DNA from: Pseudomonadota bacterium
Lineage (GTDB): Bacteria; Pseudomonadota; Gammaproteobacteria; Burkholderiales; Burkholderiaceae_B
Assembly (NCBI GenBank): GCA_023425645.1
Contig: JAFACG010000017.1
Location: forward strand, 1 to 64,000
Length of the DNA: 64,000 bases
Direction of reading: 5' to 3'
Numbering within the stretch: the first letter of the stretch is position 1; the number at the start of each line of letters is the position of its first letter. The position numbers and the translations under genes are program-made. The notes below the pieces were generated by a model. It searched no databases, was not told the DNA's origin, and saw only the letters and a program-made list of their open reading frames with translations. This document shows positions 1-10,467 of the stretch, one piece after another.

Positions 1-42
1 ACTGCCCCACGCAGTCTTGGCGGACGGTGCGGTCCAGCCATG

Positions 43-124
43 CCCGGCGGGCGTGCACCCCCGCCGGGCCGGCCCGCGCCGTTTTTTACACCCCTGATCC
101 GCGGGCTCCCGGCCCGCGGATCAG
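43..124. other. two strong inverted repeats at the window edge
   Basis: Two hairpins lie side by side. The first pairs CCCGGCGGG (43-51) with CCCGCCGGG (60-68) and is followed, after a short GC stretch, by six T at 82-87. The second is a perfect 13-bp stem, 94-106 with 112-124, and a 5-base loop. They probably mark the end of a gene left of the window, but no reading frame is visible to assign them to. Confidence 0.45.
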
Positions 125-163
125 TTAAGCTTACGGCTGACTCATTTCTTGTTCGGGCAGCCC

Positions 164-1351
164 ATGAACATCGACCAGCCACTGGCCCTCCTGGGCGGCA
201 TCAGCGCGCATGAATTCATGCAGATCTACTGGCAGCGCAAGCCATTGCTGATCCGCCGCGCCATCCCCAACTTCAAGCCTTCGCTGAGCATCGCCAACAT
301 CCGCGAACTGGTGACGCGCGAAGAAGTCGAGTCGCGCCTGATCAGGCACGACGAGGACGGCTGGCACATGGAAACCGGCCCCTTCGAGGAACTGCCTCCC
401 GCCTCCCAGCCCAACTGGACGGCCCTGGCCCAAAGCGTGGACCTGCACGACGACGCCACCGCCGCCCTGATGCGCCAGTTCCGCTTCATCGCCGACGCCC
501 GCCTGGACGATGCCATGATCAGCATCGCCTCGGACGGCGGCGGCGTGGGACCCCATTTCGACAGCTACGACGTCTTCCTGCTGCAGGCCCACGGCCGGCG
601 CCACTGGCGCATCAGCCAGCAAAAGGACCTGAGCCTGGTGCCCGACCTGCCGCTGAAGATATTGCGCAACTTCCAGGCCGAGGAAGAATTCATCCTGGAA
701 CCGGGCGACATGCTGTACCTGCCCCCACACGTGGCGCACGACGGCATCGCGCTGGGCGACTGCATGACCATCTCCATCGGTTTCCGCTCGCCCACGCTGG
801 CCACGCTGGCGCGCGGCCTGATGGACGCCGCCTCCGATCAGCTGGCCGCCGCCAGCGGCGACGGCTACGGCCTGTATTCCGATCCTCCGCTGCCCATGCC
901 CGACCTGCAGGCCCGCTACACCGACCCGGGCGCGGGCGCGACGCGCACCCCGGCCGCCCTTCCCGAGAACCTGGTGCAGAAGACGCTGGATGCCTTGAAC
1001 GCGGTGCGCTTTGACGAGGCGCTGGCCTCGCGCTTTTTGGGCGTATGGCTGACGGAGCTGCCGGCCAATTCCTGGTTCGACATCGCCGAGGATCCCGTGG
1101 ACCTGCACGATCCGGAGCTGCCCGCCGGCCGGCTGGCGCTGGATCGCTGCACCCGCATGATGTATCGCGGGGAGGAACTGTACATCAATGGCGAAGTGGC
1201 TCCCTGCCCTGCCGGCCGTTCATTGCGCCTGCTTGCGGATGAGCGGGAGATCAAGGTGGGCAGCGCCGCCTTCCAGGACTTGGACGAGGATGCGCTGGAC
1301 ATGCTGAACACCTGGCTGGATGACGGCTGGCTGCAGTTCCATCCTCTCTGA
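164..1351 (+). CDS. roxA: JmjC/cupin ribosomal protein oxygenase (RoxA/YcfD family)
   Basis: Probable 2-oxoglutarate/Fe(II) oxygenase that hydroxylates an arginine of ribosomal protein L16 (YcfD family). The 395-residue length is close to E. coli YcfD. The JmjC domain fills roughly residues 25-230 and shows the iron triad: HxD in GPHFDSYD (about H131/D133) and a distal His in PPHVAHDG (about H192). A winged-helix-like C-terminal part follows. The ATG at 164 is preferred over an upstream TTG at 149 because family members begin near MNIDQPLALLGG. It is a single gene followed by its own terminator. Confidence 0.9.
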   Translation: MNIDQPLALLGGISAHEFMQIYWQRKPLLIRRAIPNFKPSLSIANIRELVTREEVESRLIRHDEDGWHMETGPFEELPPASQPNWTALAQSVDLHDDATAALMRQFRFIADARLDDAMISIASDGGGVGPHFDSYDVFLLQAHGRRHWRISQQKDLSLVPDLPLKILRNFQAEEEFILEPGDMLYLPPHVAHDGIALGDCMTISIGFRSPTLATLARGLMDAASDQLAAASGDGYGLYSDPPLPMPDLQARYTDPGAGATRTPAALPENLVQKTLDALNAVRFDEALASRFLGVWLTELPANSWFDIAEDPVDLHDPELPAGRLALDRCTRMMYRGEELYINGEVAPCPAGRSLRLLADEREIKVGSAAFQDLDEDALDMLNTWLDDGWLQFHPL

Positions 1352-1375
1352 GGCGTTTTCTTTCTTGTTTACTTG

Positions 1376-1403
1376 AAGCCGATTCCGATCGGCTTTATTT
1401 TTT
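1376..1403 (+). terminator. Rho-independent terminator of roxA
   Basis: AAGCCGAT (1376-1383), loop TCCG, ATCGGCTT (1388-1395), then a T-rich tail. It lies 24 bases after the roxA stop. The rest of the gap to 1588 contains one more hairpin (GGCTGGC/GCCAGCC near 1507-1530) without a T tail and nothing else recognisable. Confidence 0.8.
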
Positions 1404-1588
1404 ATCTATCCGAAACGGTAATTCTTATTTTTTCGATAATGGCACTTGCCGCCAATAACCACATCATCACGCATTAAACAAGAAAAGCTGAAAGGAATGA
1501 ATACCGGCTGGCTCGACAGGCCAGCCGATATTCATTTCCCGCCGTCAGGCGTCGGCGCGATTCGAGACATATCGGCCGGCTTTCACGC

Positions 1589-1933
1589 TCAGGCCTGGCC
1601 CAGCAGGCTGTCCGACGGCGCCTGTTCGCGCTGGTGCAGGCCATAGTCGCGGATGACGGACATCACGCGCACCCGGTAGTCCTTGAAGATGCGGTCGCGT
1701 CCCGCCTTCTGCGCCGCCAGGTGGGCGTCGACATTGCGCCACTGAACCACCGCCTCTTCGTCGCGCCAGGTGGTCACGGACATGACCTTTTCGGGATTGG
1801 CCGCGCTCTGGAAGCACTCCACCGAAATGAACCCCTCGATGGGCTTGAGCAAGGGCGTGAGCTTGTTGACCAGATCCACATAATTCTGGTTCTGGCCCGG
1901 CATGGCCTGCAATTCGAACAGAACGACTATCAT
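1589..1933 (-). CDS. antibiotic biosynthesis monooxygenase (ABM) family protein
   Basis: A 114-residue protein of the dimeric alpha+beta-barrel ABM/quinol-monooxygenase type. The pattern MIVVLFELQAMPGQ, the mid-segment GFISVECFQSAANPEKV and the helix WRDEEAVVQW are typical. Such proteins oxidise small phenols or quinols or protect against them; the substrate cannot be read from sequence. Start choice: GAGGAG at 1940-1945 abuts an ATG at 1939 but sits six bases before the ATG at 1933, so 1933 is the better start. It is monocistronic and divergent from the BenE-type transporter gene. Confidence 0.75.
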   Translation of the reverse strand: MIVVLFELQAMPGQNQNYVDLVNKLTPLLKPIEGFISVECFQSAANPEKVMSVTTWRDEEAVVQWRNVDAHLAAQKAGRDRIFKDYRVRVMSVIRDYGLHQREQAPSDSLLGQA

Positions 1934-2187
1934 CTCCATCTCCTCAAGGGCTTGAATATAAAAACGCCTTCTGGAAAATCCGTAGGACCAGCGGCATGAA
2001 GTTTATAAAGCAATAAAACTTGCAATATTCAATCCATTTTTTACATGCCTGCTAGACCACTTTTCCCATTTTCAAAAGTGGTCTGCCTCAAACTCCGCAA
2101 GCGTACCGTCCAGGTAGGCCAATCAGGCGCTATAAAAGCCTTTTGGCTTCTATCCAACGCGCACCCCCTGGGGAGTCCTGCAACACC

Positions 2188-3441
2188 ATGTCCACGTCCA
2201 AACCATCTTCAGCCATCCTGCTCAGCGACCTGACCCACCCCGTCGTGGCCGGCCTGATCTCCGTCATCGTCAACTACGGCGGCACCTTCATCCTGGTCTT
2301 CCAGGCAGCCCAGGTGGCCGGACTCAGCCCCGAACTGACGGCGTCCTGGGTCTGGTCGGTGTCCATCGGCGTGGGCGTGACCGGCCTGATCCTCAGCTGG
2401 ATCTCGCGCGAACCCATCATCACCGCCTGGTCCACGCCCGCGGCCGCCTTCCTGGTCACGGCGCTGGCCAGCACGCCCTATGCGGAAGCGATCGGCGCCT
2501 ACATCATCTCCGCCGCGGCCTTCGTGGCGCTGGGCCTGTCAGGCTGCTTCGAACGGGTCATACGCCTGATTCCGGCCGGCATCGCCTCCGGCCTGCTGGC
2601 CGGCATCCTGCTGCAGTTCGGCATCGGCGCCTTCGGCGGCATGAGCGTGGATCCCATCCTGGCCGGCCTGCTCATCGTGGCCTACATCATCCTCAAGCGC
2701 TTCACGGCCCGCTACGCCGTGGTCGGCATCCTGGTTCTGGGCCTGGGCTTTCTGGTGCTGCAGAACCGGGTGGACTTCAGCGGCCTGCAGCTCCAGCTGG
2801 CCACGCCCGTCTTCACCATGCCCGTGTTCTCGCTGAACGCCCTGCTCAGCGTGGCCCTGCCCCTGTTCCTCATCACCCTGACAGGCCAGTACATGCCCGG
2901 CATGCTGGTGCTGCGCAACGACGGCTTTCGCACCAGCGCCAACCCCATCGTCACGGTCACCAGCCTGGGCTCGCTGCTCATGGCCCCGTTCGGCTCGCAC
3001 GCCATGAACGTGGCCGCCATCACCGCCGCCATCTGCACCGGCCCCGAAGCCCACGAAGACCCGTCCAAGCGGTGGATCGCCGGAATCGCGGCGGGCGTCT
3101 TCTACATCCTGATCGGCGTGTTCGGCGTCACCCTGGCAGCGGTCTTCATGGCCTTTCCCAAGACCTTCATCACCACGCTGGCGGGCCTGGCCCTGCTGGG
3201 CACCATAGGCGGCAGCCTGGCTGGCGCCATGGGCGACTCCAAAACCCGTGAAGCCGCCCCGATCACCTTCCTGGCCTCGGCCGCCAACATCACCATGTTC
3301 GGCATAGGCGGCGCATTCTGGGGCCTGCTGATCGGCCTGCTGGCCTACCTTGCGCTCAACGGCAGGATGCCGCGTCGCAAGTCCGTGCCCACCGCCGGCC
3401 TGGCCGCCGAGCCCCTGGCCGAAAAACCAGCCGCCAACTAG
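2188..3441 (+). CDS. benE: BenE family benzoate/H+ symporter
   Basis: A 417-residue polytopic inner-membrane protein with about 11-12 hydrophobic segments and the BenE-family core, including the segment [17 protein letters not shown] and the following [10 protein letters not shown]. BenE proteins import benzoate or related aromatic acids with protons. The ATG at 2188 gives the usual N-terminus ([18 protein letters not shown]). No benzoate dioxygenase genes are present; the next genes, 72 bases downstream on the same strand, are trpBA. The real substrate is therefore open. Confidence 0.85.
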   Translation: MSTSKPSSAILLSDLTHPVVAGLISVIVNYGGTFILVFQAAQVAGLSPELTASWVWSVSIGVGVTGLILSWISREPIITAWSTPAAAFLVTALASTPYAEAIGAYIISAAAFVALGLSGCFERVIRLIPAGIASGLLAGILLQFGIGAFGGMSVDPILAGLLIVAYIILKRFTARYAVVGILVLGLGFLVLQNRVDFSGLQLQLATPVFTMPVFSLNALLSVALPLFLITLTGQYMPGMLVLRNDGFRTSANPIVTVTSLGSLLMAPFGSHAMNVAAITAAICTGPEAHEDPSKRWIAGIAAGVFYILIGVFGVTLAAVFMAFPKTFITTLAGLALLGTIGGSLAGAMGDSKTREAAPITFLASAANITMFGIGGAFWGLLIGLLAYLALNGRMPRRKSVPTAGLAAEPLAEKPAAN

Positions 3442-3512
3442 CACGACCCGCTGCGCCCGGCCGTGCCGGACGCGGCAGCACCCATGCCGGGCCTCCGGCC
3501 AGGAATACGATC

Positions 3513-4744
<1,232 letters not shown>

Positions 4745-4748
<4 letters not shown>

Positions 4749-5572
4749 GCCGGCTCCACGATACCTTCCAGGCCTTGCGGCGCGACGGCCGCAAGGCGCT
4801 GATTCCCTACATCACGCCCGCCTATCCCTGCCCCGGCGTCACGCCGGCCCTGATGCACGCCATGGTGCAGGCCGGCGCCGACGTCATCGAACTGGGCATG
4901 CCTTTCTCGGATCCTTCCGCGGACGGCCCCGCCATCCAGGAGGCCAACGAACAATCATTGGCCAATGGCATGAATCTGCCGCAAGTGCTGGCCATCGTGG
5001 AAGAATTCCGCCGCCGGGACCAGCGCACGCCCGTGGTGCTGATGGGCTACGCCAATCCGATCGAACAGTACGACCAGCACGCCAGGGCGGGCGCCTTTGC
5101 CGCCGACGCCGGCCGGGCCGGCGTGGACGGGGTGCTGGTCGTGGATTATCCGCTTGAAGTGTCCGCCGAACTTTCCCGGGAGCTGCAGCGCCACGGCATG
5201 GACATGATCCTGCTGCTGACGCCCGCCACCTCCGACGAACGCATACGGCTCATTGCCGAGCGCGCCAGCGGCTATGCCTATTGTGTTTCGGTCAAAGGCG
5301 TCACGGGCGTCCGCAGCCTGGACCTGGACCAGGTGCGGCACACCCTGCGGCGCGCCCGCCGCCACATCAGCCTGCCTCTCGGGGTCGGCTTCGGCATCCG
5401 CGACGCCGCCACGGCGCAAGCCGTCGCCCAGATGTCCGACGCCGTCATCGTGGGGTCGTGGCTGCTGGAGACCTTGCGGGGCAAGACTGCCGAACAGGCC
5501 CTGCAGGCGGCCGGCGCCCTGATCCAGAACCTGCGCCGCCATCTGGACGCCACCAAGGCATCCGCCTCCTGA
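4745..5572 (+). CDS. trpA: tryptophan synthase alpha chain
   Basis: TIM-barrel subunit that cleaves indole-3-glycerol phosphate and channels indole to TrpB. The 275 residues have normal length. The catalytic acids are E49 ([10 protein letters not shown]) and D60 (SADGP), and the phosphate-binding segments VKGVTG and GVGFGI are intact, so the enzyme looks functional. It overlaps trpB by four bases. The gene ends against a convergent GntR gene, with a GC-rich hairpin (5582-5608) in the gap. Confidence 0.94.
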
Positions 5573-5581
5573 TGCCGGCCC

Positions 5582-5608
5582 GCGTGCGCCCTTGCGGCGG
5601 GCGCACGC
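5582..5608. terminator. hairpin between trpA and the GntR gene
   Basis: GCGTGCGCCC (5582-5591) pairs with GGGCGCACGC (5599-5608). There is no T run on either side, so it is a candidate transcription or RNA-end structure in a convergent gap rather than a classical terminator. Confidence 0.4.
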
Positions 5609-5634
5609 CCCTTGCGGCATATGGAACGCGCCGT

Positions 5635-6288
5635 TCAGTCCGCTTCCATCCAGTCGATCACCAGGCGCATGGTCTGCAGCACATGCTCCGCCATGGCTTC
5701 CCTGGCCGCCGGCCCGTTGCGGGCGGCCAGGGCCTGGATGATGTCCTCGTGCTGCTGGATGTTGTCCTCCATCAGGCGCGGCGGCATCTTGGAGGCAAAG
5801 CTCAGCACGCTGGCCACGCCCCCGCCCTGCAGCTCCTGAACCAGGTCGTGCAGGCGGCCGTTATGGCTGGCCTGCGCGATCAGCATGTGGAAATCCTGGT
5901 TGTGGCTGCGCCATTGCGAGCCGCTTTCCCCCTGGATGCGTCCGCGCAGCGTCTGGGCGTACAGATCCTGGTGCCGGCGCAGGCTCTCCAGGTCCGAATC
6001 CTGCAGCCAGTCCACCGCCAGCTGGGCCGCCAGGCCCTCCAGTTCGGCGCGAATCTGGAAGGTTTCGCGGATGCTGCGCACGGAAGGAACGGCCACCATG
6101 GCGCGTCCGCTGCTGCTCAAGGCGATGACGTGCCTGGCCTCCAGCAGGCGCAAGGCCTCGCGCACCGGCGTGCGGCTGATGTTGAATTCTTCCGCCAGCT
6201 CGTACTGGCTCAAAGGGTCGCCGGGCAGATAACGGCCGGACTGGATGCGCCGCTGAATTTCCTCGGCTACTTCAATCGACGATCTCAT
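5635..6288 (-). CDS. GntR-family regulator with FCD ligand domain
   Basis: A 217-residue repressor-type protein. The N-terminal winged helix-turn-helix includes GDPLSQYELAEEFNISRTPV and the hallmark SRTPVREALRLLE. The C-terminal all-helical FCD domain has His and Asp/Glu metal or ligand positions (HNQDFHMLI). FCD regulators sense small organic acids. The ATG at 6288 is used; an upstream in-frame TTG at 6330 would add 14 residues and neither has a strong Shine-Dalgarno. It is divergent from the cupin-TRAP operon and is the obvious candidate to control it. Confidence 0.85.
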   Translation of the reverse strand: MRSSIEVAEEIQRRIQSGRYLPGDPLSQYELAEEFNISRTPVREALRLLEARHVIALSSSGRAMVAVPSVRSIRETFQIRAELEGLAAQLAVDWLQDSDLESLRRHQDLYAQTLRGRIQGESGSQWRSHNQDFHMLIAQASHNGRLHDLVQELQGGGVASVLSFASKMPPRLMEDNIQQHEDIIQALAARNGPAAREAMAEHVLQTMRLVIDWMEAD

Positions 6289-6483
6289 GGTGGATGCGGC
6301 CGGGCTGCGGCCTTTGGGCTGAACAAACAATACAAGTCCGCCGCTGGAGCGGACGCGGCCGGCCCGCGCGCCGCAGCGCGCCGGCTGCCATGTCCGAAGA
6401 CAAGGCGGCCAGGGCCGAAATCATCATAGGGTAATTCCGGCTGTCGTGCCTGTTTTTTCTATTTAGAATCCCTTTTACCGTTA

Positions 6484-6495
6484 ATGGGATCCCGT
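6484..6495. promoter_or_regulatory. candidate operator between GntR gene and cupin operon
   Basis: GGGATCCC (6486-6493) is a perfect palindrome, and a second half (AATCCC at about 6467-6472) lies upstream, in an A+T-rich stretch 35 bases before the cupin start. It is suggested only by position and symmetry. Confidence 0.3.
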
Positions 6496-6528
6496 TTTTA
6501 AACTATAGCATCCTGAATGGAGTTTGCA

Positions 6529-7014
6529 ATGAGCGACATCGACACCATCACCACCGCCAAAATCATCAACCCCGGCGGCCGAGGCGGCCCCCTGACCGAA
6601 AAGCACCAGCCCATGCAGGTCAAGCACCGCGACCAGCTGGACTGGGAGAATCTGCGCTACGAAGGCCAGCGCACCAAGATGATGTTCCACCCCACTGCGC
6701 AGGACGCCACCATTCCCAACGCCGGCGTCGTCCACTACGCCAAAGGTTCGGGTCATCCGCTGCACAACCATTACTTCGCCCAGATCTGGTACGTGCTCAG
6801 CGGCAAATTCCAGATCGACGGCAAGGTCTATGGCGAGGGCACCATGGTCTTTCACCCCGACCCGCACTACGAGCACGAACTGACCACGCTCGAAGAAGGA
6901 GAAATCCTGTACGTGCAGTACATGGGCCCCAGCACGCGCCAGCCGCCCATCTATGACGGCCGTTTCAACCTGAAGACGCGCCGCGCGCTGGAAGACGAAT
7001 CCACCGCCGTTTAA
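6529..7014 (+). CDS. cupin-domain protein, first gene of TRAP operon
   Basis: A 161-residue single-domain cupin. Metal-binding motif 1 is in GHPLHNHYFAQIWYVLSGKF and motif 2 in PDPHYEHELTT. Such proteins can be isomerases, dioxygenases or ligand sensors; the reaction cannot be told. GGAG sits six bases before the ATG at 6529, which decides against the ATG at 6517. The gene heads an operon with a TRAP transporter, so it probably acts on the imported compound. A GC-rich hairpin separates it from dctQ. Confidence 0.78.
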   Translation: MSDIDTITTAKIINPGGRGGPLTEKHQPMQVKHRDQLDWENLRYEGQRTKMMFHPTAQDATIPNAGVVHYAKGSGHPLHNHYFAQIWYVLSGKFQIDGKVYGEGTMVFHPDPHYEHELTTLEEGEILYVQYMGPSTRQPPIYDGRFNLKTRRALEDESTAV

Positions 7015-7023
7015 GCACGGCCC

Positions 7024-7049
7024 GACCGCCGCCCTGCGGGGCGGCGGTC
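7024..7049 (+). other. intercistronic hairpin between cupin gene and dctQ
   Basis: GACCGCCGCCC (7024-7034), loop TGCG, GGGCGGCGGTC (7039-7049), with no T tail. This position fits an RNA-stability or attenuation structure that lowers expression of the membrane subunits relative to the cupin. Confidence 0.45.
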
Positions 7050-7101
7050 GCAACGCGTCTTCGCAGAAAGACGCACGACCATAATTTCGGGGGGCAAAAA
7101 A

Positions 7102-7626
7102 ATGATTACATTCCGTGCCTGGCTCGATGCGCTCAACGAGCGCATCGGCCGGCTCGTCAGCCTGTCCATGCTGCTCATCCTGGCCATCGCCTTCACTGTC
7201 GTGGTGCTGCGCTACCTGTTCGGCATAGGCCTGATCTGGCTGCAGGACAGCTATGTCTGGCTGACCAGCCTGTTCTTCATCGGCCTGTCCGGCAGCGCCC
7301 TGCTGCACGACAGGCACGTGCGCGTCGAGCTTTTCTATTCCCGCATGCGCCGGCGGCGCCAGGCCCTGGTCAATGCGCTGGGCGTCGTGCTGCTGCTCTG
7401 GCCCACGCTGCTGGTCATCACGCTGACCAGCATCAAGCCGATCTCCCGATCCTGGCAGTTTCTGGAGGCTTCGCCCAACACGGGCGGCCTGCCCTTCGCC
7501 TATGTCCACAAAAGCCTGATCTACGTCTTCTGCGCCCTGCTTTTCATCCAGGGCCTGTCCTTGCTGCTGAGCTCGCTGGCCGCGCTGCTGGACAGTCGTG
7601 AACCCACCGCAGGAGCACAGCCATGA
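7102..7626 (+). CDS. dctQ: TRAP transporter small permease (DctQ type)
   Basis: A 174-residue inner-membrane protein with four hydrophobic segments, the normal layout of the small TRAP subunit that bridges the binding protein and the large permease. The segment IGLIWLQDSYVWLTSLFF matches the family's second and third helices. A strong G-rich ribosome site lies seven bases before the ATG. The stop overlaps the dctM start as ATGA. Confidence 0.87.
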   Translation: MITFRAWLDALNERIGRLVSLSMLLILAIAFTVVVLRYLFGIGLIWLQDSYVWLTSLFFIGLSGSALLHDRHVRVELFYSRMRRRRQALVNALGVVLLLWPTLLVITLTSIKPISRSWQFLEASPNTGGLPFAYVHKSLIYVFCALLFIQGLSLLLSSLAALLDSREPTAGAQP

Positions 7627-8978
7627 GCCTGAACGAACTGTTGTGCATCCTGATGTTCGCCAGCGTCATGGGCGTGATGATGTTCGGCTTTCCCGTGGCC
7701 TTCACGCTCTCGGGCGTGGCGATCGCCTTCGGCCTGCTGGGCAGCGCCCTGGACGTCTTCCAGTGGCGCACCATGGGCGGAGTCATGGGCCGCATCTACG
7801 GCATCATGAGCAACGAGATGCTCGTGGCCATCCCGCTGTTCATCTTCATGGGCATCATGCTGGAAAAGTCCAAGACTGCCGAGCGGCTGCTGGAAACCGC
7901 GTCGCGCCTGTTCGGCTCCCTGAGCGGCGGCCTGGCCTTCACGGTCGTGGCCGTGGGCACCCTGCTGTCGGCCGCGACCGGCATGGTGGCCGCCACGGTG
8001 GCCACCCTGGCCATGATCAGCGTGCCGGCCATGCGCCGCGCCGGCTATCAGCCCTCCTTCATGGCAGGCTCCATCTGCGCCTCGGGCACGCTGTCGCAAC
8101 TGATCCCGCCTTCCACCGTGCTGATCCTGATCGGGGACATGCTGCGCGGCGTCACCCCGCCGGGCCGGGTCGGCGGCCCGGTCACGGTCAGCGACCTGTT
8201 CGCGGGCGCCGTCGTGCCCAGCGCTCTGCTGGTGGGCCTGTTCCTGCTCTATGTGCTGTACAAGGCGATCTTCCAGCCCAAGACCTGCCCGCCCCTGCCC
8301 GGCGCCGGACGCGAACCCGTCAGCATCCGCCAGATACTGACGCAGGCGCTCGCTCCCCTTGCCCTGATCGTGGCCGTACTCGGCTCCATCCTGGCCGGCA
8401 TCGCCACGCCCACGGAGTCGGCGGCCGTGGGCGCGGCCGGCGCGACCCTGATGGCCTGGGGCTGCCGGGCGCTGAACTGGTCCATGGTCCGCCAGGCCTG
8501 CCTGGCCACCGGTCATCTGGTCGCCATGGTCTACACCATCATGATAGGGGCCGCCATCTTCTCGCTGGTCTTCAAGGGGCTGGGCGGCGAACAGCTGGCG
8601 CACCACCTGCTGTCCCAGGCTCCCGGGGACACGCTGGGCGCGCTGGTCCTGGTGCTGGCCATCGTCTTCGTGCTGGGATTTTCCCTGGACTCCTTCGAGA
8701 TCATCTTCATCGTGATCCCCATCTTCGGTCCGCCCCTGATCGCGCTGGGCGTGGATCCACTGATGTTCGGCGTGCTGCTGGCCGTCACGCTGCAGACCAG
8801 CTACCTGTCCCCGCCCTTCGACTTTGCCGTGTTCTACCTGCAGGGCGTCTACAAGGACATCACGGCCGCCACGGCCTATCGGGGCGTCATGCCCTACATC
8901 TCGCTGCAGGTGGCCGCCATCGCCGCCCTGCTGATCTTTCCGCCGCTGGTGCTGTGGCTGCCCTCGATCCTTTACTGA
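7623..8978 (+). CDS. dctM: TRAP transporter large permease (DctM type)
   Basis: A 451-residue protein with about 12 membrane segments, the sodium-coupled transport subunit of a tripartite ATP-independent periplasmic carrier. Family signatures include IPLFIFMGIMLEKS near the N-terminus and the repeat segment TGMVAATVATLAMISVPAM. It is coupled to dctQ by a four-base overlap and followed after 41 bases by the binding-protein gene. Confidence 0.9.
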   Translation: MSLNELLCILMFASVMGVMMFGFPVAFTLSGVAIAFGLLGSALDVFQWRTMGGVMGRIYGIMSNEMLVAIPLFIFMGIMLEKSKTAERLLETASRLFGSLSGGLAFTVVAVGTLLSAATGMVAATVATLAMISVPAMRRAGYQPSFMAGSICASGTLSQLIPPSTVLILIGDMLRGVTPPGRVGGPVTVSDLFAGAVVPSALLVGLFLLYVLYKAIFQPKTCPPLPGAGREPVSIRQILTQALAPLALIVAVLGSILAGIATPTESAAVGAAGATLMAWGCRALNWSMVRQACLATGHLVAMVYTIMIGAAIFSLVFKGLGGEQLAHHLLSQAPGDTLGALVLVLAIVFVLGFSLDSFEIIFIVIPIFGPPLIALGVDPLMFGVLLAVTLQTSYLSPPFDFAVFYLQGVYKDITAATAYRGVMPYISLQVAAIAALLIFPPLVLWLPSILY

Positions 8979-9019
8979 ACACACGAAGTCATCCCTACCC
9001 ATAACGACAGGAGACAAAC

Positions 9020-10141
9020 ATGACCCACACCGTTCCCGCTCGACGCCTGCTGCTCAAGACCGGCGTCACCGCCGGCCTGGCCGGCATTCTGGCCGGCCGC
9101 CAGGCGCCCGCCTTCGCCAAAGGCAAGGTACGCTGGCGCATGGGCATGGCCTGGACCAAGACCGCTCCCGGCTACACCACGCCCGTGATCGCGCTGGCCA
9201 ACTTCGTGAACACGGCCAGCCAGGGCGAATTCCAGATCGACTATTTCGGCGCCGGCGAAGTCGTGCCCGCGATGCAGACTTTCGATGCCGTGCTGGACGG
9301 CACCCTGGACTGCGGCCACGGCTACCCCAGCTACTGGGCCGGAAAGTCCATCGCCATGAACCTGGCCATGAGCATGCCCTTCGGCACCACTGCCCAGGAA
9401 AAGAACGCCTGGCTGCAGTTCGGCGGCGGCCAGGAACTGCTGGACAAGCTCTACGGCCGCTTCGGCGCCAAGTTCCTGCCGCTGGGCAACTGCGGCACCC
9501 AGCCCATGGGCTGGTTCCGCAATGAAATCCGCTCGCTGGACGACCTCAAGGGGCTGAAATTCCGCGTCACCGGACTGGCCGGCCAGATCCTGGCCGAATG
9601 CGGCGTGGCCGTGGTCGGCATGCCCACCGGCGAATTGCTGCAGGCCATGCAGTCGGGCGCGGTGGACGCCTGCGAGCTGACCGGACCCTATGTGGACAGC
9701 TCCCTGGGCATCCAGCGCGTGGCCAAGAACTACTATTTCCCGGGCTGGCATGAACCTGAAGGCTTGTTCGACCTGATCATCAACCTGGAGGCGTGGGAAC
9801 AGCTCCGCCCCGAACACCAGGAGATGCTCAAGGTGGGCGCCTATTTCGCCAACATCGTGATGCTCAACGAGATGACCGCCAGGAACGGCGCGGCCTTCGA
9901 AGAGCTGCGCGACAAGCACGGCGTGCAGGCCCGCCTGCTGCCCGCCGACGTGCTGCAGCGCCTGCATGACATCTCCCGGGCCGTACTGGGCAAGACCTAC
10001 GGCGCCGATCCCCAGGCTCGCGAGATCCGCGACAGCCTGCAAGCCTTCCTGGGCAAGGTCGCTCCCTACTCGGAATACTCCGAGCTGCTGTACATGCAGA
10101 ACCGCGCCCGGCTGGCGGGGCGAAATGCGCTGCTGGCCTGA
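9020..10141 (+). CDS. dctP: TRAP solute-binding protein, TakP-like (2-oxoacid / chloroaromatic group)
   Basis: A 373-residue periplasmic binding protein. The N-terminus MTHTVPARRLLLKTG followed by an Ala-rich stretch ending AFAKG looks like a Tat (RR-x-L-L-K) signal. The core segments PMGWFRNEIRSLDDLKGLKF, GAVDACELTGPYVD and YYFPGWHEP closely follow the TakP family, whose founder binds 2-oxoacids as a dimer. AGGAG is placed seven bases before the ATG. With the cupin and GntR genes this makes a small uptake-and-use operon for a carboxylate. Confidence 0.85.
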   Translation: MTHTVPARRLLLKTGVTAGLAGILAGRQAPAFAKGKVRWRMGMAWTKTAPGYTTPVIALANFVNTASQGEFQIDYFGAGEVVPAMQTFDAVLDGTLDCGHGYPSYWAGKSIAMNLAMSMPFGTTAQEKNAWLQFGGGQELLDKLYGRFGAKFLPLGNCGTQPMGWFRNEIRSLDDLKGLKFRVTGLAGQILAECGVAVVGMPTGELLQAMQSGAVDACELTGPYVDSSLGIQRVAKNYYFPGWHEPEGLFDLIINLEAWEQLRPEHQEMLKVGAYFANIVMLNEMTARNGAAFEELRDKHGVQARLLPADVLQRLHDISRAVLGKTYGADPQAREIRDSLQAFLGKVAPYSEYSELLYMQNRARLAGRNALLA

Positions 10142-10467
10142 CCTTCCGCCCGCCCAGCGCCCTCTCCCGGTCCGGCACAGCATGAACGGCGCCGAACCGG
10201 GAGCCGGGCAAATCACTGAAACCAGGCCGCAAGGACCGCCGTCCCCTCTCGAAATGTGAGCGGGCAAGGCGCCCTGGGCGATCCGATACCCGGCATGGAT
10301 TTGTAAAAACTGGATACTCAAGCCAAGGCTATTCAAGGCTTCTTTCATCTACTTCTGGTTACGTCGTTCTAAATAAGCACAAACAATTAATGGATACAGC
10401 TTGCCGGCTGTTGTTTCGGCGACCGCATGCTAGCCTGCGCTGGCTTTGGTTTCCCAGGAGGCTTGCC
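10142..10467. other. 326-base gap upstream of the biotin operon
   Basis: No gene is supported here. The last 120 bases before the P450 start are A+T richer and should hold the biotin operon promoter. TTGTAAAAAC at 10301 resembles half of a BirA site, but no correctly spaced second half was found. A run of 26 codons from an ATG at 10390 is open and in frame with the P450 but is judged non-coding leader (see the P450 entry). Confidence 0.5.

Noticed and set aside
53..1108. Minus-strand frame opposite roxA
   Set aside because: Composition is typical of an antisense shadow, and roxA has intact catalytic residues.
2539..3444. Long open frame opposite benE, and similar long frames opposite many genes (for example 28925-32461 and 50528-52564)
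   Set aside because: These are antisense shadows of G+C-rich genes: Gln/His/Gly/Ala-rich, with no ribosome sites and no recognisable domains.
10301..10363. TTGTAAAAAC and GGTTAC as a BirA operator before the biotin operon
   Set aside because: The two halves are about 45 bases apart, while BirA sites need about 14-16, and the half-sites are imperfect.
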